Shown here in pieces: positions 14,153 to 21,309 of a DNA stretch of 21,309 nt; position 1 is the first letter of the stretch, and the number at the start of each line of letters is the position of its first letter. The position numbers were made by a program, and so were the translations under genes. Below the pieces are notes generated by a model. It was not told where the DNA came from. It did not search any database and worked only from the letters and a program-made list of their open reading frames with translations. The stretch is taken from the NCBI GenBank assembly GCA_038256565.1, contig JBBSKG010000039.1, positions 1-21,309 of the forward strand. The letters run 5' to 3'. Source of the stretch: JACOTK01 sp038256565 (GTDB taxonomy: Bacteria > Actinomycetota > Acidimicrobiia > Acidimicrobiales > CADCSY01).

Positions 14153-14884
14153 TTAAATCGTTTCATCAAGCAAAATGCTCCGTGCATCAGAGAGATCGAT
14201 AATGCGCTGACTCGCATCTTCAGCAACCCCGCCATGATCGGGGTGTGCCTCGCGTAAGAGTTTGCGGAATCGCCGTTGAATATCCTTGCGATTGGGTGAT
14301 TGAGTATCCCAGTCCTTTAAATCAGCCTCTTCGCCAAAGTTCAACATTGTCAGCGCCCATGCACGTGGATCACTCAATGCCAAAGATAATTGAGAACGCG
14401 ATGTCGCAGTGTCAGAAAGATAAGCAAATAATGACGCGTCGATTGACCCTTTCCAGCTCATCGAACGCCGTAAAACGCCAACTACGACCCCTCGAGTTTC
14501 CATTGGCATCTGGGCCGTCGCGTACACCGCTCCAAGTACTTGTGAAGATGCTCCCGCATGATCATCAAAGTTCGCCTCGAAATTTCCATCTCGTTCGTAT
14601 AAACGATGGCGACTGCAAGCCAAACCAACACGGTCAACTTGGAAACGGTGACGTAGCCGTGGTTGAAGTATGCGCTTACCGCGCTCTACCTCATCGAGGA
14701 GTTGCACCAATTCAATAATCATTTCAGGGTCAAGATCTGGCATATGTGAAGCAAGCACCGCTCCCAATAAGAGGCCACCCACCCCAGGTGCGGGGTCGAC
14801 AGGCAAAAGACAATGTCCCAACGCAACTCGTCGGGTAGGAGCAATGGGGCGACTGTGCCATATCTCTAACTCAGCCAGGAGCAC
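14153..14884 (-). CDS. J-domain (DnaJ-like) protein with a large N-terminal region
   Basis: A 243-residue protein with GTG start at 14884 (VLLAELEIWHSRPIAPTRRVALGHCLLP). The C-terminal 45 residues form a J-domain: DIQRRFRKLLREAHPDHGG, with the HPD triad at 214-216 that stimulates Hsp70/DnaK ATPase. The N-terminal 190 residues show no zinc-finger or G/F region, so this is a class III-type J-protein with its own targeting part. The J-domain is at the C-terminus, not at the N-terminus as in DnaJ. It starts 29 bases after the end of the interrupted S9 peptidase gene on the same strand, suggesting co-transcription. It meets the MFS gene tail to tail with a 15-base gap and no obvious terminator. 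Confidence 0.8.
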   Translation of the reverse strand: MLLAELEIWHSRPIAPTRRVALGHCLLPVDPAPGVGGLLLGAVLASHMPDLDPEMIIELVQLLDEVERGKRILQPRLRHRFQVDRVGLACSRHRLYERDGNFEANFDDHAGASSQVLGAVYATAQMPMETRGVVVGVLRRSMSWKGSIDASLFAYLSDTATSRSQLSLALSDPRAWALTMLNFGEEADLKDWDTQSPNRKDIQRRFRKLLREAHPDHGGVAEDASQRIIDLSDARSILLDETI

Positions 14885-14913
14885 ATGACCACGGTAGTGC
14901 CAACACTCACCAT

Positions 14914-16830
14914 CTAGCCCAATACATGGCGAGTCAAGAACGACTCAACGCGAGTCAATTCATCAATAACAGTCTCAGGTCGACCCCACCCGTGACCTTC
15001 GCCTTCATAAAGATGAAACTCAACGACTCGGCCCAATCCAGTTAGGCGATCTGCAATTGCCTGTGACTGAACGGGAGGCACAACCTTGTCATCGCTTCCT
15101 TGAAGAATGAGAAGCGGATCGACAATGTGTTCAGCGCGATTTACCGGAGAACGTGTCTTATAACGCTCTTGCTCTTCTGGCAAAGGCCCAACGATCTAAT
15201 GCAAATAGTGTGCCTCAAAACGATGAGTGGACTGCGCAAGGTCTAATAAATCAGCCACTCCGTAGAGATCAATTCCAGCAGCGCAAAGTCCAGGATGAGA
15301 AGCCAACAAGTTGAGAACAGTAAACCCACCAGCAGAACCACCCATAGCTACAAGTCGAGTGGTGTCACCCCAGCCGTTATCTATCGCTGCATTCAAACCT
15401 GCAGCGACATCGGCTACATCAAGTTCACCCCATCGACCCGCCATTGCCTGAGTAAAGGAACGGCCATGCCCTGTTGAACCTCGGTGGTCTGGCACTAACA
15501 CTGCCCAGCCACGTTCGACCCAATGGGCAATTCGCACATTGAAATACACACCCCATTGATCTGTAGGGCCGCCATGAACCCATGCGATCAAAGGTGGTGC
15601 TTCGCTGTCATGCCCTGGCGAATGCGGCCGATACAGCCGCCCGGAAATCTTCACACCATCATCGCTCGTCCAATGGACCACTTCAGGCTCAACAAGGTCG
15701 GCGGACTCGAAACCACCAACTGGACCAACCGCCAATCTCTGGCGCGAAGCGAAATCAGTGCCGTCATAACTGACCACGCTTGTTGGTGTTCGAGCTCCAC
15801 TTCGAACGGCCACGAGACGATTGCCAACCCAGCTCAAACCACCATGAAGCCCACGACCAAGCTGGTTGCGCTGCATTAATGCACCCCCACCAACTGTCAC
15901 GATCTGCAAAGACCCGAACCCTTCTTCGTTTCGACAATAGGCAACGGACTGGCTATCTGGGGACCAGGCAAACGAACGTTGTCCTTGACCCCAAGCAGGC
16001 CCACCATGCTCATGAATTTCCGATACCAACGGAGCCATGCCATCACATTCGGGCCAACGACAAGCCCACACGTTGAGCCATCTCTCTTCTCTGAGGGCGC
16101 TGGTGTCACTGGCGGCATCGCATAAGAAACCCAGCCGTGTTCCATCGGGAGAAAACCGAGGTTGCTGTACAGCGATGTCTTCGCCCCCCGCAACCACGAC
16201 CACTTCACCAGACCCGTCAGCCCGACGAGCAGCTATGCGACTTGCATCCCAAGGCATGGTAGGAACATCCCACTCATGCCACACGACCCATTTGCCGTCT
16301 GGTGACCATGTTGGGTCAAAGCAAAAATCAACATTTCCAGAAAGCCGAACAGGTTTGCCCAGGCTCTTTGCATCAAGCCCGACCACCTCGACATGATGCG
16401 CGTCAACTACATAAGCAACAGTCTGGGAATCGGGTGAAACCGCTGGAGCCACCAATGGCCCCTCTGCCACACAACGAGGAGGGCCTCCTTGAACTGCCTG
16501 CAGCCACAAGCCTCCGCCAGTATCACCACTACTTGAAGCGGCGTAAACCAGCGCCGTGCCATCAGGAAGCCAATCAAAAGCACCGCCGCCATACGCCCGA
16601 GACGGTATTGGCGGAGGCAACGTAGTCACCACAATCTCGGGGCCCCAGACCCTGGCTTCGTCCTGAGTACGAGTACGCAATACCAATGCGCCACGCCCCC
16701 CGGTCGTTACTAAAAAAGCCAGACGAGTTCCATCCGGCGAAAGGCGAGGTTCTGCGACTACACGACCATAGGCACACATAGCCGCCGAAATACGAAGGCT
16801 CGGTCTTTCAGAAACTTTTTCATCTGTCAC
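14914..16830 (-). pseudogene. S9 family serine peptidase (prolyl oligopeptidase/acylaminoacyl-peptidase type) interrupted by an in-frame TAG
   Basis: Read through one internal stop, this is a 638-codon S9 peptidase of normal length: an N-terminal seven-bladed beta-propeller (LSPDGTRLAF, VSPDSQTVAY, WSPDGKWVVW, FSPDGTRLGF and similar repeats) and a C-terminal alpha/beta-hydrolase. The start is GTG at 16830. S499 lies in GGSAGGF. TAG at 15196-15198 replaces codon 545 in the stretch HRFEAHYLH-stop-IVGPLPEE, and the same frame continues to 14914. D581 (QGSDDKVVPP) and H613 (GEGHGW) lie beyond the stop, so the truncated 544-residue product lacks two of the three catalytic residues. One base change (for example TCG to TAG) explains it. 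It is a recent nonsense mutation, a sequencing error or a readthrough site; no frameshift is present. Confidence 0.85.
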
Positions 16831-16874
16831 GCCACGATCATGGCTCTAAATCTCTCTGTAGAACTGGTTTCCCA

Positions 16875-16914
16875 CATGGCGGGGGGTAGCCCCCGGCCAC
16901 CACCCCTCGCCATG
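16875..16914. other. Strong intergenic hairpin between the unknown gene and the S9 peptidase gene
   Basis: CATGGCGGGGGGT (16875-16887) pairs with ACCCCTCGCCATG (16902-16914), 13 positions with one G·T wobble, around a 14-base C/G-rich loop. It sits in the 115-base gap between the stop of the 315-aa gene (16946) and the GTG of the S9 gene (16830), both on the minus strand. No U tract follows on the minus strand (GTGGGAAACC), so it is not a classic terminator. It may be an attenuator, an mRNA-end stabiliser or a further dispersed palindrome. Confidence 0.6.
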
Positions 16915-16945
16915 CGCGATCTTTTAGTTATTAATAAAGCTTGAG

Positions 16946-17893
16946 TTACTGATACAAGCGAGCAGCCAGACGACGTTGTGCACTGGGCAACACGACATGT
17001 CCGAGGTCATAGTTATCGAGCACGGCTGTCATGCGTTCAAGCGCAAGAGACCCATGGCATTCGATAGGTATAAGAGGACGGTTCCTGCGATCAAAACGGA
17101 TGCCCTGAAAAGAAAGAACGCTTGGCCGAGTTGGCGCATAGGCAAGGTACTTGCGCTCAATCAAATCATCATCTCGCCCAAGCGAAACCACTCCAGGCAG
17201 GTCACCAAACTCCCCAACTGCCTCTAAAAACCGGTGATGAACGGGTTCTTCCACAATCTCTGAGCCCTCAAGATTTGCATGACAGGCAGGGCGGATCGCT
17301 AGTAGTGGCATGTTGACAAGTTCCGTCGCTCGGTCAAGAAAACCTTCAGATGAACAACCAACACCTGCAAGCATTACCTGAAGGCCACGGACACCTTCTT
17401 TAATCGTCACGAGATCATTGGGGAGTGAGGCTAAAGCTGGGAGCCTTATGCCAATTGGTCCCATGGTGATCAATTCAGATATCACGGCTCGAACTTCCCA
17501 TGCCTCAAGCCCGTCAGGTAGGCGATTCCAGTCGACAACGGCATCTAGTGAACCTGGCGGAGTCGTCACCCAAGGAGGTTCATGGGCAGGAAAGCCACAA
17601 ATAGTGTTAAGAAGCTTTCCTGAAGCAATGCCACCGGTCAACACATATATGTTGGCAAAACCGTGAAGTGCCACCGCACCTAAAGCGACAGCTCGAGCTG
17701 CGACCTCCAAATGAGCGGGATGTGCAAGGCGCAACGCATACGAATCAGGTATCTCGTGATCTGAGATTGAATAGCCTTGCGACATCAGATCCTCCCGTAG
17801 GCCAGCATCGACTTTTATCACGCTTGACATCTTGGATCCCCAGCTATCTCCGTGGCTTTTGCCGCTATCAAAATCATCCTTCCGATCATTCAT
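16946..17893 (-). CDS. Conserved-looking protein of unknown function, 315 aa
   Basis: I do not recognise this protein. I chose ATG at 17893 (MNDRKDDFDSGKSHGDSWGS), six bases after AAGGGG. A longer frame to 17977 would run into the divergent glpX promoter region, and a later ATG at 17830 (MSSVIKVDAGLREDL) is also possible. The body looks like a soluble alpha/beta protein: YALRLAHPAHLEVAARAVALGAVALHGFANIYVLTGG, VRAVISELITMGPIGIRLPALASLPNDL and a C-terminus IECHGSLALERMTAVLDNYDLGHVVL. There is no signal peptide or membrane helix and no catalytic motif I can name. It is divergent from glpX with about 140 bases between starts and lies upstream of the S9 peptidase gene. Confidence 0.7.
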   Translation of the reverse strand: MNDRKDDFDSGKSHGDSWGSKMSSVIKVDAGLREDLMSQGYSISDHEIPDSYALRLAHPAHLEVAARAVALGAVALHGFANIYVLTGGIASGKLLNTICGFPAHEPPWVTTPPGSLDAVVDWNRLPDGLEAWEVRAVISELITMGPIGIRLPALASLPNDLVTIKEGVRGLQVMLAGVGCSSEGFLDRATELVNMPLLAIRPACHANLEGSEIVEEPVHHRFLEAVGEFGDLPGVVSLGRDDDLIERKYLAYAPTRPSVLSFQGIRFDRRNRPLIPIECHGSLALERMTAVLDNYDLGHVVLPSAQRRLAARLYQ

Positions 17894-18032
17894 ACGCTTC
17901 CCCTTGCCGCTCCACTTGTCCGCTAGGCAGCAATAAATAAGTGCCCCAAACACCACGCTTTGATACATGATCCTCAATATCGCTCTCTGTCTGGCTCTCT
18001 AAATGGCAAGCGCTTTGCACTAAGCTCGCCAG

Positions 18033-19031
18033 ATGATCAACAGTCGAAAACAGGTTCCCGATCGTAACTTGGCCATGGAATTGGTACGAGTAACCGAAGC
18101 AGCAGCCCTTGCTGCTGCACGTTGGATGGGCCGGGGAGATAAAGAAGGAGCTGATGGGGCGGCAGTTGATGCCATGCGTATCGTGTTAGAAACCGTTCCA
18201 ATGGATGGCATCGTCGTCATTGGCGAAGGTGAAAAAGACGAAGCACCCATGCTCTATAACGGTGAACGCATTGGTGATGGCACGCCACCCGAGGCCGATA
18301 TCGCCGTTGACCCAATTGATGGCACCACATTGACCTCGCTCGGTAGAGGCAATGCGCTTGCGGTCATTGCCGTGGCTGACCGTGGGTCAATGTTTGACCC
18401 AGGACCCTGTGTTTATATGGAAAAAATAGCGGTTGGCTCTGAATGTGTAGGGGTAATCGACATTGCCAAATCTCCCACTGAAAACCTCAAAGCTGTAGCC
18501 AAGGCCAAGGGTGAATCTGTGCGTAACCTTACCGCCGTCATCCTCGATCGCGACCGCCACGAAGATCTCATCGCCGAGGTCCGTTCTGCTGGTGCACGTA
18601 TCCGTCTTATTCCTGATGGCGACGTTGCTGGTGCCATCTCTACTGCTTGGCCCGATTCGGGTGCTGACATTCTCTTTGGCGTGGGTGGCACACCTGAAGG
18701 CGTAATCAGCGCCGCTGCACTAAAATGCATGGGCGGTGAACTTCAAGGCCGCTTGTGGCCACGCAACGATGAAGAGCGAGCCGCTGCAATTGCGGCTGGT
18801 TATGACCTTGGTGCGGTGCTTGGCACTGACGATCTAGTGCGAAGCGACAATTGCTTCTTCGCCGCCACCGGCATTACCGATGGCGAACTGCTCCGTGGCG
18901 TCCACTACGACTCACGCGGCGCACACACCCAATCACTCGTCATGCGTTCAAAGTCAGGCACCGTCCGCCTCATCGATGCTCACCACCGCCTCGACAAACT
19001 CGGCGAATTCAGCACAATCGAGTTCCGCTAA
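18033..19031 (+). CDS. glpX: Fructose-1,6-bisphosphatase class II
   Basis: A 332-residue enzyme, normal for GlpX, which converts fructose-1,6-bisphosphate to fructose-6-phosphate in gluconeogenesis; in many actinobacteria it is the only FBPase. The start is ATG at 18033 (MINSRKQVPDRNLAMELVRV). Family blocks: LVRVTEAAALAAARWMGRGDKEGADGAA (18-44), IGEGEKDEAPMLYNGE (63-78) and the metal/phosphate-binding DPIDGTTLTSLGRGNALAV (93-111), then PDSGADILFGVGGTPEGVISAAALKCMGGELQGRL. An 8-bp palindrome AAGCGCTT (18008-18015) lies just upstream. Its TAA stop is followed directly by GGACC, giving the TAAGGACC string also seen at family B repeat ends. It is convergent with the 2H/GNAT gene, 20 bases away. 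Confidence 0.96.
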   Translation: MINSRKQVPDRNLAMELVRVTEAAALAAARWMGRGDKEGADGAAVDAMRIVLETVPMDGIVVIGEGEKDEAPMLYNGERIGDGTPPEADIAVDPIDGTTLTSLGRGNALAVIAVADRGSMFDPGPCVYMEKIAVGSECVGVIDIAKSPTENLKAVAKAKGESVRNLTAVILDRDRHEDLIAEVRSAGARIRLIPDGDVAGAISTAWPDSGADILFGVGGTPEGVISAAALKCMGGELQGRLWPRNDEERAAAIAAGYDLGAVLGTDDLVRSDNCFFAATGITDGELLRGVHYDSRGAHTQSLVMRSKSGTVRLIDAHHRLDKLGEFSTIEFR

Positions 19032-19051
19032 GGACCCTAAATCTGTCCGTT

Positions 19052-20023
19052 CTAGATCCAGCGGATCAGGTATAGGTGATCATTTGTTGAACAAACGGGT
19101 TCAAAACCTGCCGAACGCAGCCACTGTTCACCCGAAGATTTTGAGGGTGTCCATGCGCTTACCTGTGTGACGCCCCCTGCTGCCAAGGTGGCTAGAAAAG
19201 AAGCAATAAGGTGGCGGCCTATTCCTTGACGGCGTTCGTCGGGCGAAACTATGCATGAGTCAATCACTGCAACATTGCCACTGTGATGACCCATCAAGGC
19301 CCCTACGAACACCCCCATATGAAGTGCTCTGATTACAAGTGACTCACCCATGAACTCGTCATCACTTGGTTCAAGATCACCGTGCTCGGCGTCAAGCTCC
19401 CCTAACTTCCATGAACCCACAACAGCATTTGACCAAGGGTCGAGACACTCGCTGGTAATCAACTCAAGCTCGAAACCACCTCGACCAACAACTGCGGGCT
19501 CGGCGAAAGCGGCGTCAACGAAGGGAACCCATCGGTGATGATGGTGTCCGTCGTGGGCCTGTTCGTGAAGCAAATAAACACGTTCAAAGTTGATTTCAAC
19601 TTGGTAATCAGACAGCGCCAGCACTGCAGCATCAAGTCGAGCTGGCTCACCCGAGTCACAAATGGTCACATGCGGAGTAAATGGCCATGACAATTCACGA
19701 CTTAATGGACCAACAAATACTCTCTCTCGAAGTGCCAACAGCACATCAAGGTCGCCGCCAACTTCAAGATACAAAACAGGGTTGTCCGGCATGAAGGTGT
19801 TCGGAGGGCCAAGAGTAAGGGTAAAGGGCCGGGTCACCGACGCTGCTGTCTGCAGCACATGGAGCGCCTCTGGAATGTCGCTTTCGCGAACGTTAACGGG
19901 CGGAACCAACGTCAAGTGCGGGTCCATGCGTCCATGATCGCCAGAAGCCCGCCGCAAACCCTGCACCTCGGTTGCCAGAGGCTCGGGCAACATGAGAGCA
20001 ACACCTAAACGGAGGCGAGACAT
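19052..20023 (-). CDS. Fusion of a 2H phosphoesterase (LigT-like) and a GNAT acetyltransferase
   Basis: A 323-residue two-domain protein. Residues 1 to about 175 form a 2H phosphoesterase with the two hallmark motifs H36-L-T38 (DPHLTLVPP) and H118-V-T120 (TPHVTICDSGE); relatives act on 2',3'-cyclic phosphates or 2'-5' RNA bonds. Residues about 180-323 form a GNAT N-acetyltransferase, with the acetyl-CoA loop SPDERRQGIGRHLIASFL (260-277) and a GVTQVSAWTPS strand. A His-rich loop (HDGHHHHRW, 157-165) links them. The start is ATG 20023, five bases after GGAGG. That Shine-Dalgarno lies in one arm of a perfect 11-bp inverted repeat, so translation may be controlled. A shared substrate for the two domains, such as a modified nucleotide or RNA end, is inference. 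Confidence 0.85.
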   Translation of the reverse strand: MSRLRLGVALMLPEPLATEVQGLRRASGDHGRMDPHLTLVPPVNVRESDIPEALHVLQTAASVTRPFTLTLGPPNTFMPDNPVLYLEVGGDLDVLLALRERVFVGPLSRELSWPFTPHVTICDSGEPARLDAAVLALSDYQVEINFERVYLLHEQAHDGHHHHRWVPFVDAAFAEPAVVGRGGFELELITSECLDPWSNAVVGSWKLGELDAEHGDLEPSDDEFMGESLVIRALHMGVFVGALMGHHSGNVAVIDSCIVSPDERRQGIGRHLIASFLATLAAGGVTQVSAWTPSKSSGEQWLRSAGFEPVCSTNDHLYLIRWI

Positions 20024-20038
20024 AAGAGCCTCCGTTTA
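20006..20038 (-). promoter_or_regulatory. Hairpin sequestering the Shine-Dalgarno of the 2H/GNAT gene
   Basis: On the minus-strand mRNA, UAAACGGAGGC (plus-strand 20028-20038) pairs perfectly with GCCUCCGUUUA (20006-20016). The stem is 11 bp and the loop 11 bases (UCUUAUGUCUC). The GGAGG ribosome site is inside the stem and the AUG start is in the loop; the 3' arm is made of codons 3-6. This is the architecture of an RNA thermometer or a translational operator. Confidence 0.7.
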
Positions 20039-20056
20039 TTGGGAACCGCCGTGGGC

Positions 20057-20162
20057 TTAAGGACTCGAGACACAACTACTTGAGCAGCCGAAGGCCGAAA
20101 GTAAATACACCACAAGGTTAACCATGTAAGCGCCGCGCAAGTAGTTGTGTCACTGGTCCTAA
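20057..20162. repeat. Family B structured repeat, copy B2, after atpC
   Basis: A 106-bp element bounded by TTAAGGACTC (20057-20066) and GGTCCTAA (20155-20162), in the opposite orientation to B1. Inner perfect 14-bp inverted repeats GACACAACTACTTG (20069-20082) and CAAGTAGTTGTGTC (20138-20151) allow the whole element to fold into one long stem. A GCCGAAGGCCGAAAGT core (20087-20102) and GGTTAACC palindrome lie between. Its end supplies the TAG stop of atpC (20159-20161). Lying between atpC and the 2H/GNAT gene on the same strand, it may act as a terminator or processing site for the atp transcript. Confidence 0.85.
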
Positions 20163-20551
20163 TAAGCGCCGCTGACGATCTGTAAACGGAGTCGGGCGCG
20201 AGCCAAGCGGGCAATAGCCTCTGCATCATCGAGTTCCATCGTATGACGCTCAGCCTCATCCAAAGCTCTTTGAGCACGGGTTGCATCAATCTGGCTAGCC
20301 AACTCGGCGACATCTGAAAGTATCGTCACCCGGTCATTACTGACTTCCACAAAACCACCATGAACGGCAGCAAACTGATCTTCTCCATCAACGGGGCGAA
20401 TCATGACCGAGCCGATGCCAAGCGCTCCGATGAACGATGCGTGTCCGGTAAGAAACGCGATTTCGCCCTCGGTAGTACGGGCAATAACCATGTTTGCTTC
20501 GCCGCTGTAAAGAATGCGCTCTGGGCTGACCAGATCGACCTGCATGGTCAC
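20159..20551 (-). CDS. atpC: ATP synthase F1 epsilon subunit
   Basis: A 130-residue subunit of the F1 central stalk that couples rotation to catalysis and inhibits ATP hydrolysis. The start is GTG at 20551, ten bases after the AAGGAG that overlaps the end of atpD; an ATG two codons later is possible. The N-terminal beta-sandwich is clear (MQVDLVSPERILYSGEANMVIARTTEGEIAFLTGHASFIGALGIG, VHGGFVEVSNDRVTILSDVAE), followed by the helical hairpin (IDATRAQRALDEAERHTMELDDAEAIARLARARLRLQIV). It lies four bases after atpD, the standard end of the atp operon. The last codons and TAG come from the end of the family B repeat (SGAY-stop). Confidence 0.96.
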   Translation of the reverse strand: MTMQVDLVSPERILYSGEANMVIARTTEGEIAFLTGHASFIGALGIGSVMIRPVDGEDQFAAVHGGFVEVSNDRVTILSDVAELASQIDATRAQRALDEAERHTMELDDAEAIARLARARLRLQIVSGAY

Positions 20552-20555
20552 GGGT

Positions 20556-21309
20556 TCAGCTCTCCTTCAACTGCTTGGCCTTAGCCATTGCTTCATCGGC
20601 ACCACCAACGTTGAGGAAGGCTTGTTCAGGCAGGTCATCAAGTTCACCCTTAACCAATGCCTCAAATGATTCAACCGTGTCGTTAACCGGAGTGAACACT
20701 CCAGGAAGACCGGTGAAGACCTCGGCTACGAACATGGGCTGAGACAAGAAACGCTGAATCTTGCGAGCACGTGAAACCGTGACGCGGTCTTCTTCGGAAA
20801 GCTCGTCTAGACCAAGAATGGCGATAATGTCCTGAAGTTCTTTGTAGCGCTGCAAAATCTCTTGCACACGGCGAGCAACGTCGTAGTGACGCTGGCCAAC
20901 AACCTCAGGCGAAAGAATCGTAGAAGTCGATGCCAACGGGTCAACAGCGGGGTAAATACCCAGGGCTGCGATGTCACGAGAAAGCTCAGTCGTACCATCG
21001 AAGTGAGTGAATGAAGTAAACGGAGCAGGGTCGGTGTAATCGTCGGCGGGCACATACACGGCCTGCAACGAGGTGATCGAGTGGCCACGGGTAGAGGTGA
21101 TGCGCTCTTGCAACACGCCCATTTCGTCAGCAAGGGTGGGCTGATAACCCACGGCCGATGGCATGCGGCCAAGAAGCGTCGATACCTCTGAACCGGCCTG
21201 CACGAAGCGGAATATGTTGTCAACGAACAACAGCACGTCGCGACCTTGAACATCACGGAAATACTCAGCCATAGTCAGAGCCGACAGCGCCACACGAAGA
21301 CGCACGCCT
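20556..21309 (-). CDS. atpD: ATP synthase F1 beta subunit, C-terminal part (runs off right edge)
   Basis: About 250 residues of the catalytic beta subunit are present; the N-terminal half, including the P-loop, lies outside the window. Diagnostic segments are LLFVDNIFRFVQAGSEVSTLLGRMPSAVGYQPTL (Walker B aspartate and the adenine-site region), SLQAVYVPADDYTDPAP, an exact DELSEED motif in the lever region that pushes on the gamma subunit, and the C-terminal helical domain RKIQRFLSQPMFVAEVFTGLPG. The reading frame is open to the window edge. Gene order atpD-atpC with a four-base gap is the standard bacterial arrangement. Confidence 0.97.
   Translation of the reverse strand, partial: GVRLRVALSALTMAEYFRDVQGRDVLLFVDNIFRFVQAGSEVSTLLGRMPSAVGYQPTLADEMGVLQERITSTRGHSITSLQAVYVPADDYTDPAPFTSFTHFDGTTELSRDIAALGIYPAVDPLASTSTILSPEVVGQRHYDVARRVQEILQRYKELQDIIAILGLDELSEEDRVTVSRARKIQRFLSQPMFVAEVFTGLPGVFTPVNDTVESFEALVKGELDDLPEQAFLNVGGADEAMAKAKQLKES

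Noticed and set aside
14914..15183. 89-aa separate hydrolase gene starting at TTG
   Set aside because: It is the continuation of the S9 peptidase in the same frame after the TAG; the TTG is an ordinary Leu codon of IVGPLPEE and has no ribosome site.
17560..17650. P-loop-like GGIASGKL in the unknown 315-aa protein
   Set aside because: The residue after Lys is Leu, not Ser/Thr, and no Walker B or switch motif follows, so NTP binding is not supported.
19055..19071. CCAGCGGATCAGG resembling the family A inverted end
   Set aside because: It encodes the conserved-looking C-terminus LIRWI of the 2H/GNAT protein and no other part of the element is present.

Overview
The window looks like chromosomal DNA from an actinobacterium of moderate GC content, probably of the class Acidimicrobiia or a relative. 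The support is a mycobacterial-type GlgP alpha-glucan phosphorylase, class II fructose-1,6-bisphosphatase (GlpX), a MeaB-type GTPase, an eRF1-like/Vms1-type protein, a J-domain protein, and frequent GTG/TTG starts. The taxonomic placement is inference. I see no rRNA, tRNA, CRISPR array, transposase or phage gene.

Layout. (1) 1-836, minus: SRPBCC-fold protein, small Ala-rich helical protein and the N-terminus of an eRF1-like protein, with overlapping ends (coupled operon). (2) 1109-3475, plus: GAF-GAF-degenerate GGDEF-EAL cyclic-di-GMP phosphodiesterase. (3) 3679-6210, plus: glgP, convergent with an enoyl-CoA hydratase. (4) 6253-10261, minus: enoyl-CoA hydratase, DEAD-box RNA helicase with a Gly/Ser/Arg-rich repeat tail, MeaB-like GTPase and a NifU C-terminal-domain Fe-S protein. 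(5) 10542-14137, plus: cupredoxin-like lipoprotein, multi-spanning membrane protein, one-TM small protein and an MFS transporter, tightly packed. (6) 14153-17893, minus: J-domain protein, an S9 serine peptidase split by an in-frame TAG, and an unrecognised 315-aa protein. (7) 18033-19031, plus: glpX, convergent with a fused 2H-phosphoesterase/GNAT protein. (8) 20159-21309, minus: atpC and the C-terminal part of atpD.

The most unusual content is two families of short, non-autonomous, structured repeats. Family A (about 115-120 bp) has one intergenic copy at 9891-10015, where it also supplies the stop codon of the NifU-domain gene. A second copy, in opposite orientation, lies inside the multi-spanning membrane protein gene at 11381-11513. 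It is bounded there by 19-bp direct repeats exactly 114 bp (38 codons) apart, so the reading frame survives. Its internal hairpin shows a compensatory base-pair change between the copies. This resembles the in-frame palindromic elements of Rickettsia (RPEs), here in an actinobacterium. Family B (about 105 bp, ends TTAAGGACC/GGTCCTAA, inner inverted repeats) lies at 10397-10500 and 20057-20162, with possible remnants after glgP, after glpX and at 7103-7112. Several gene stop codons fall inside repeat ends.

A second regulatory oddity is a perfect 11-bp inverted repeat at the start of the 2H/GNAT gene. It would bury the Shine-Dalgarno sequence in a stem and leave the AUG in the loop. The genes are otherwise central carbon metabolism (glgP, glpX), acyl-CoA metabolism (enoyl-CoA hydratase, MeaB), energy (ATP synthase) and RNA or signalling functions, not one pathway.
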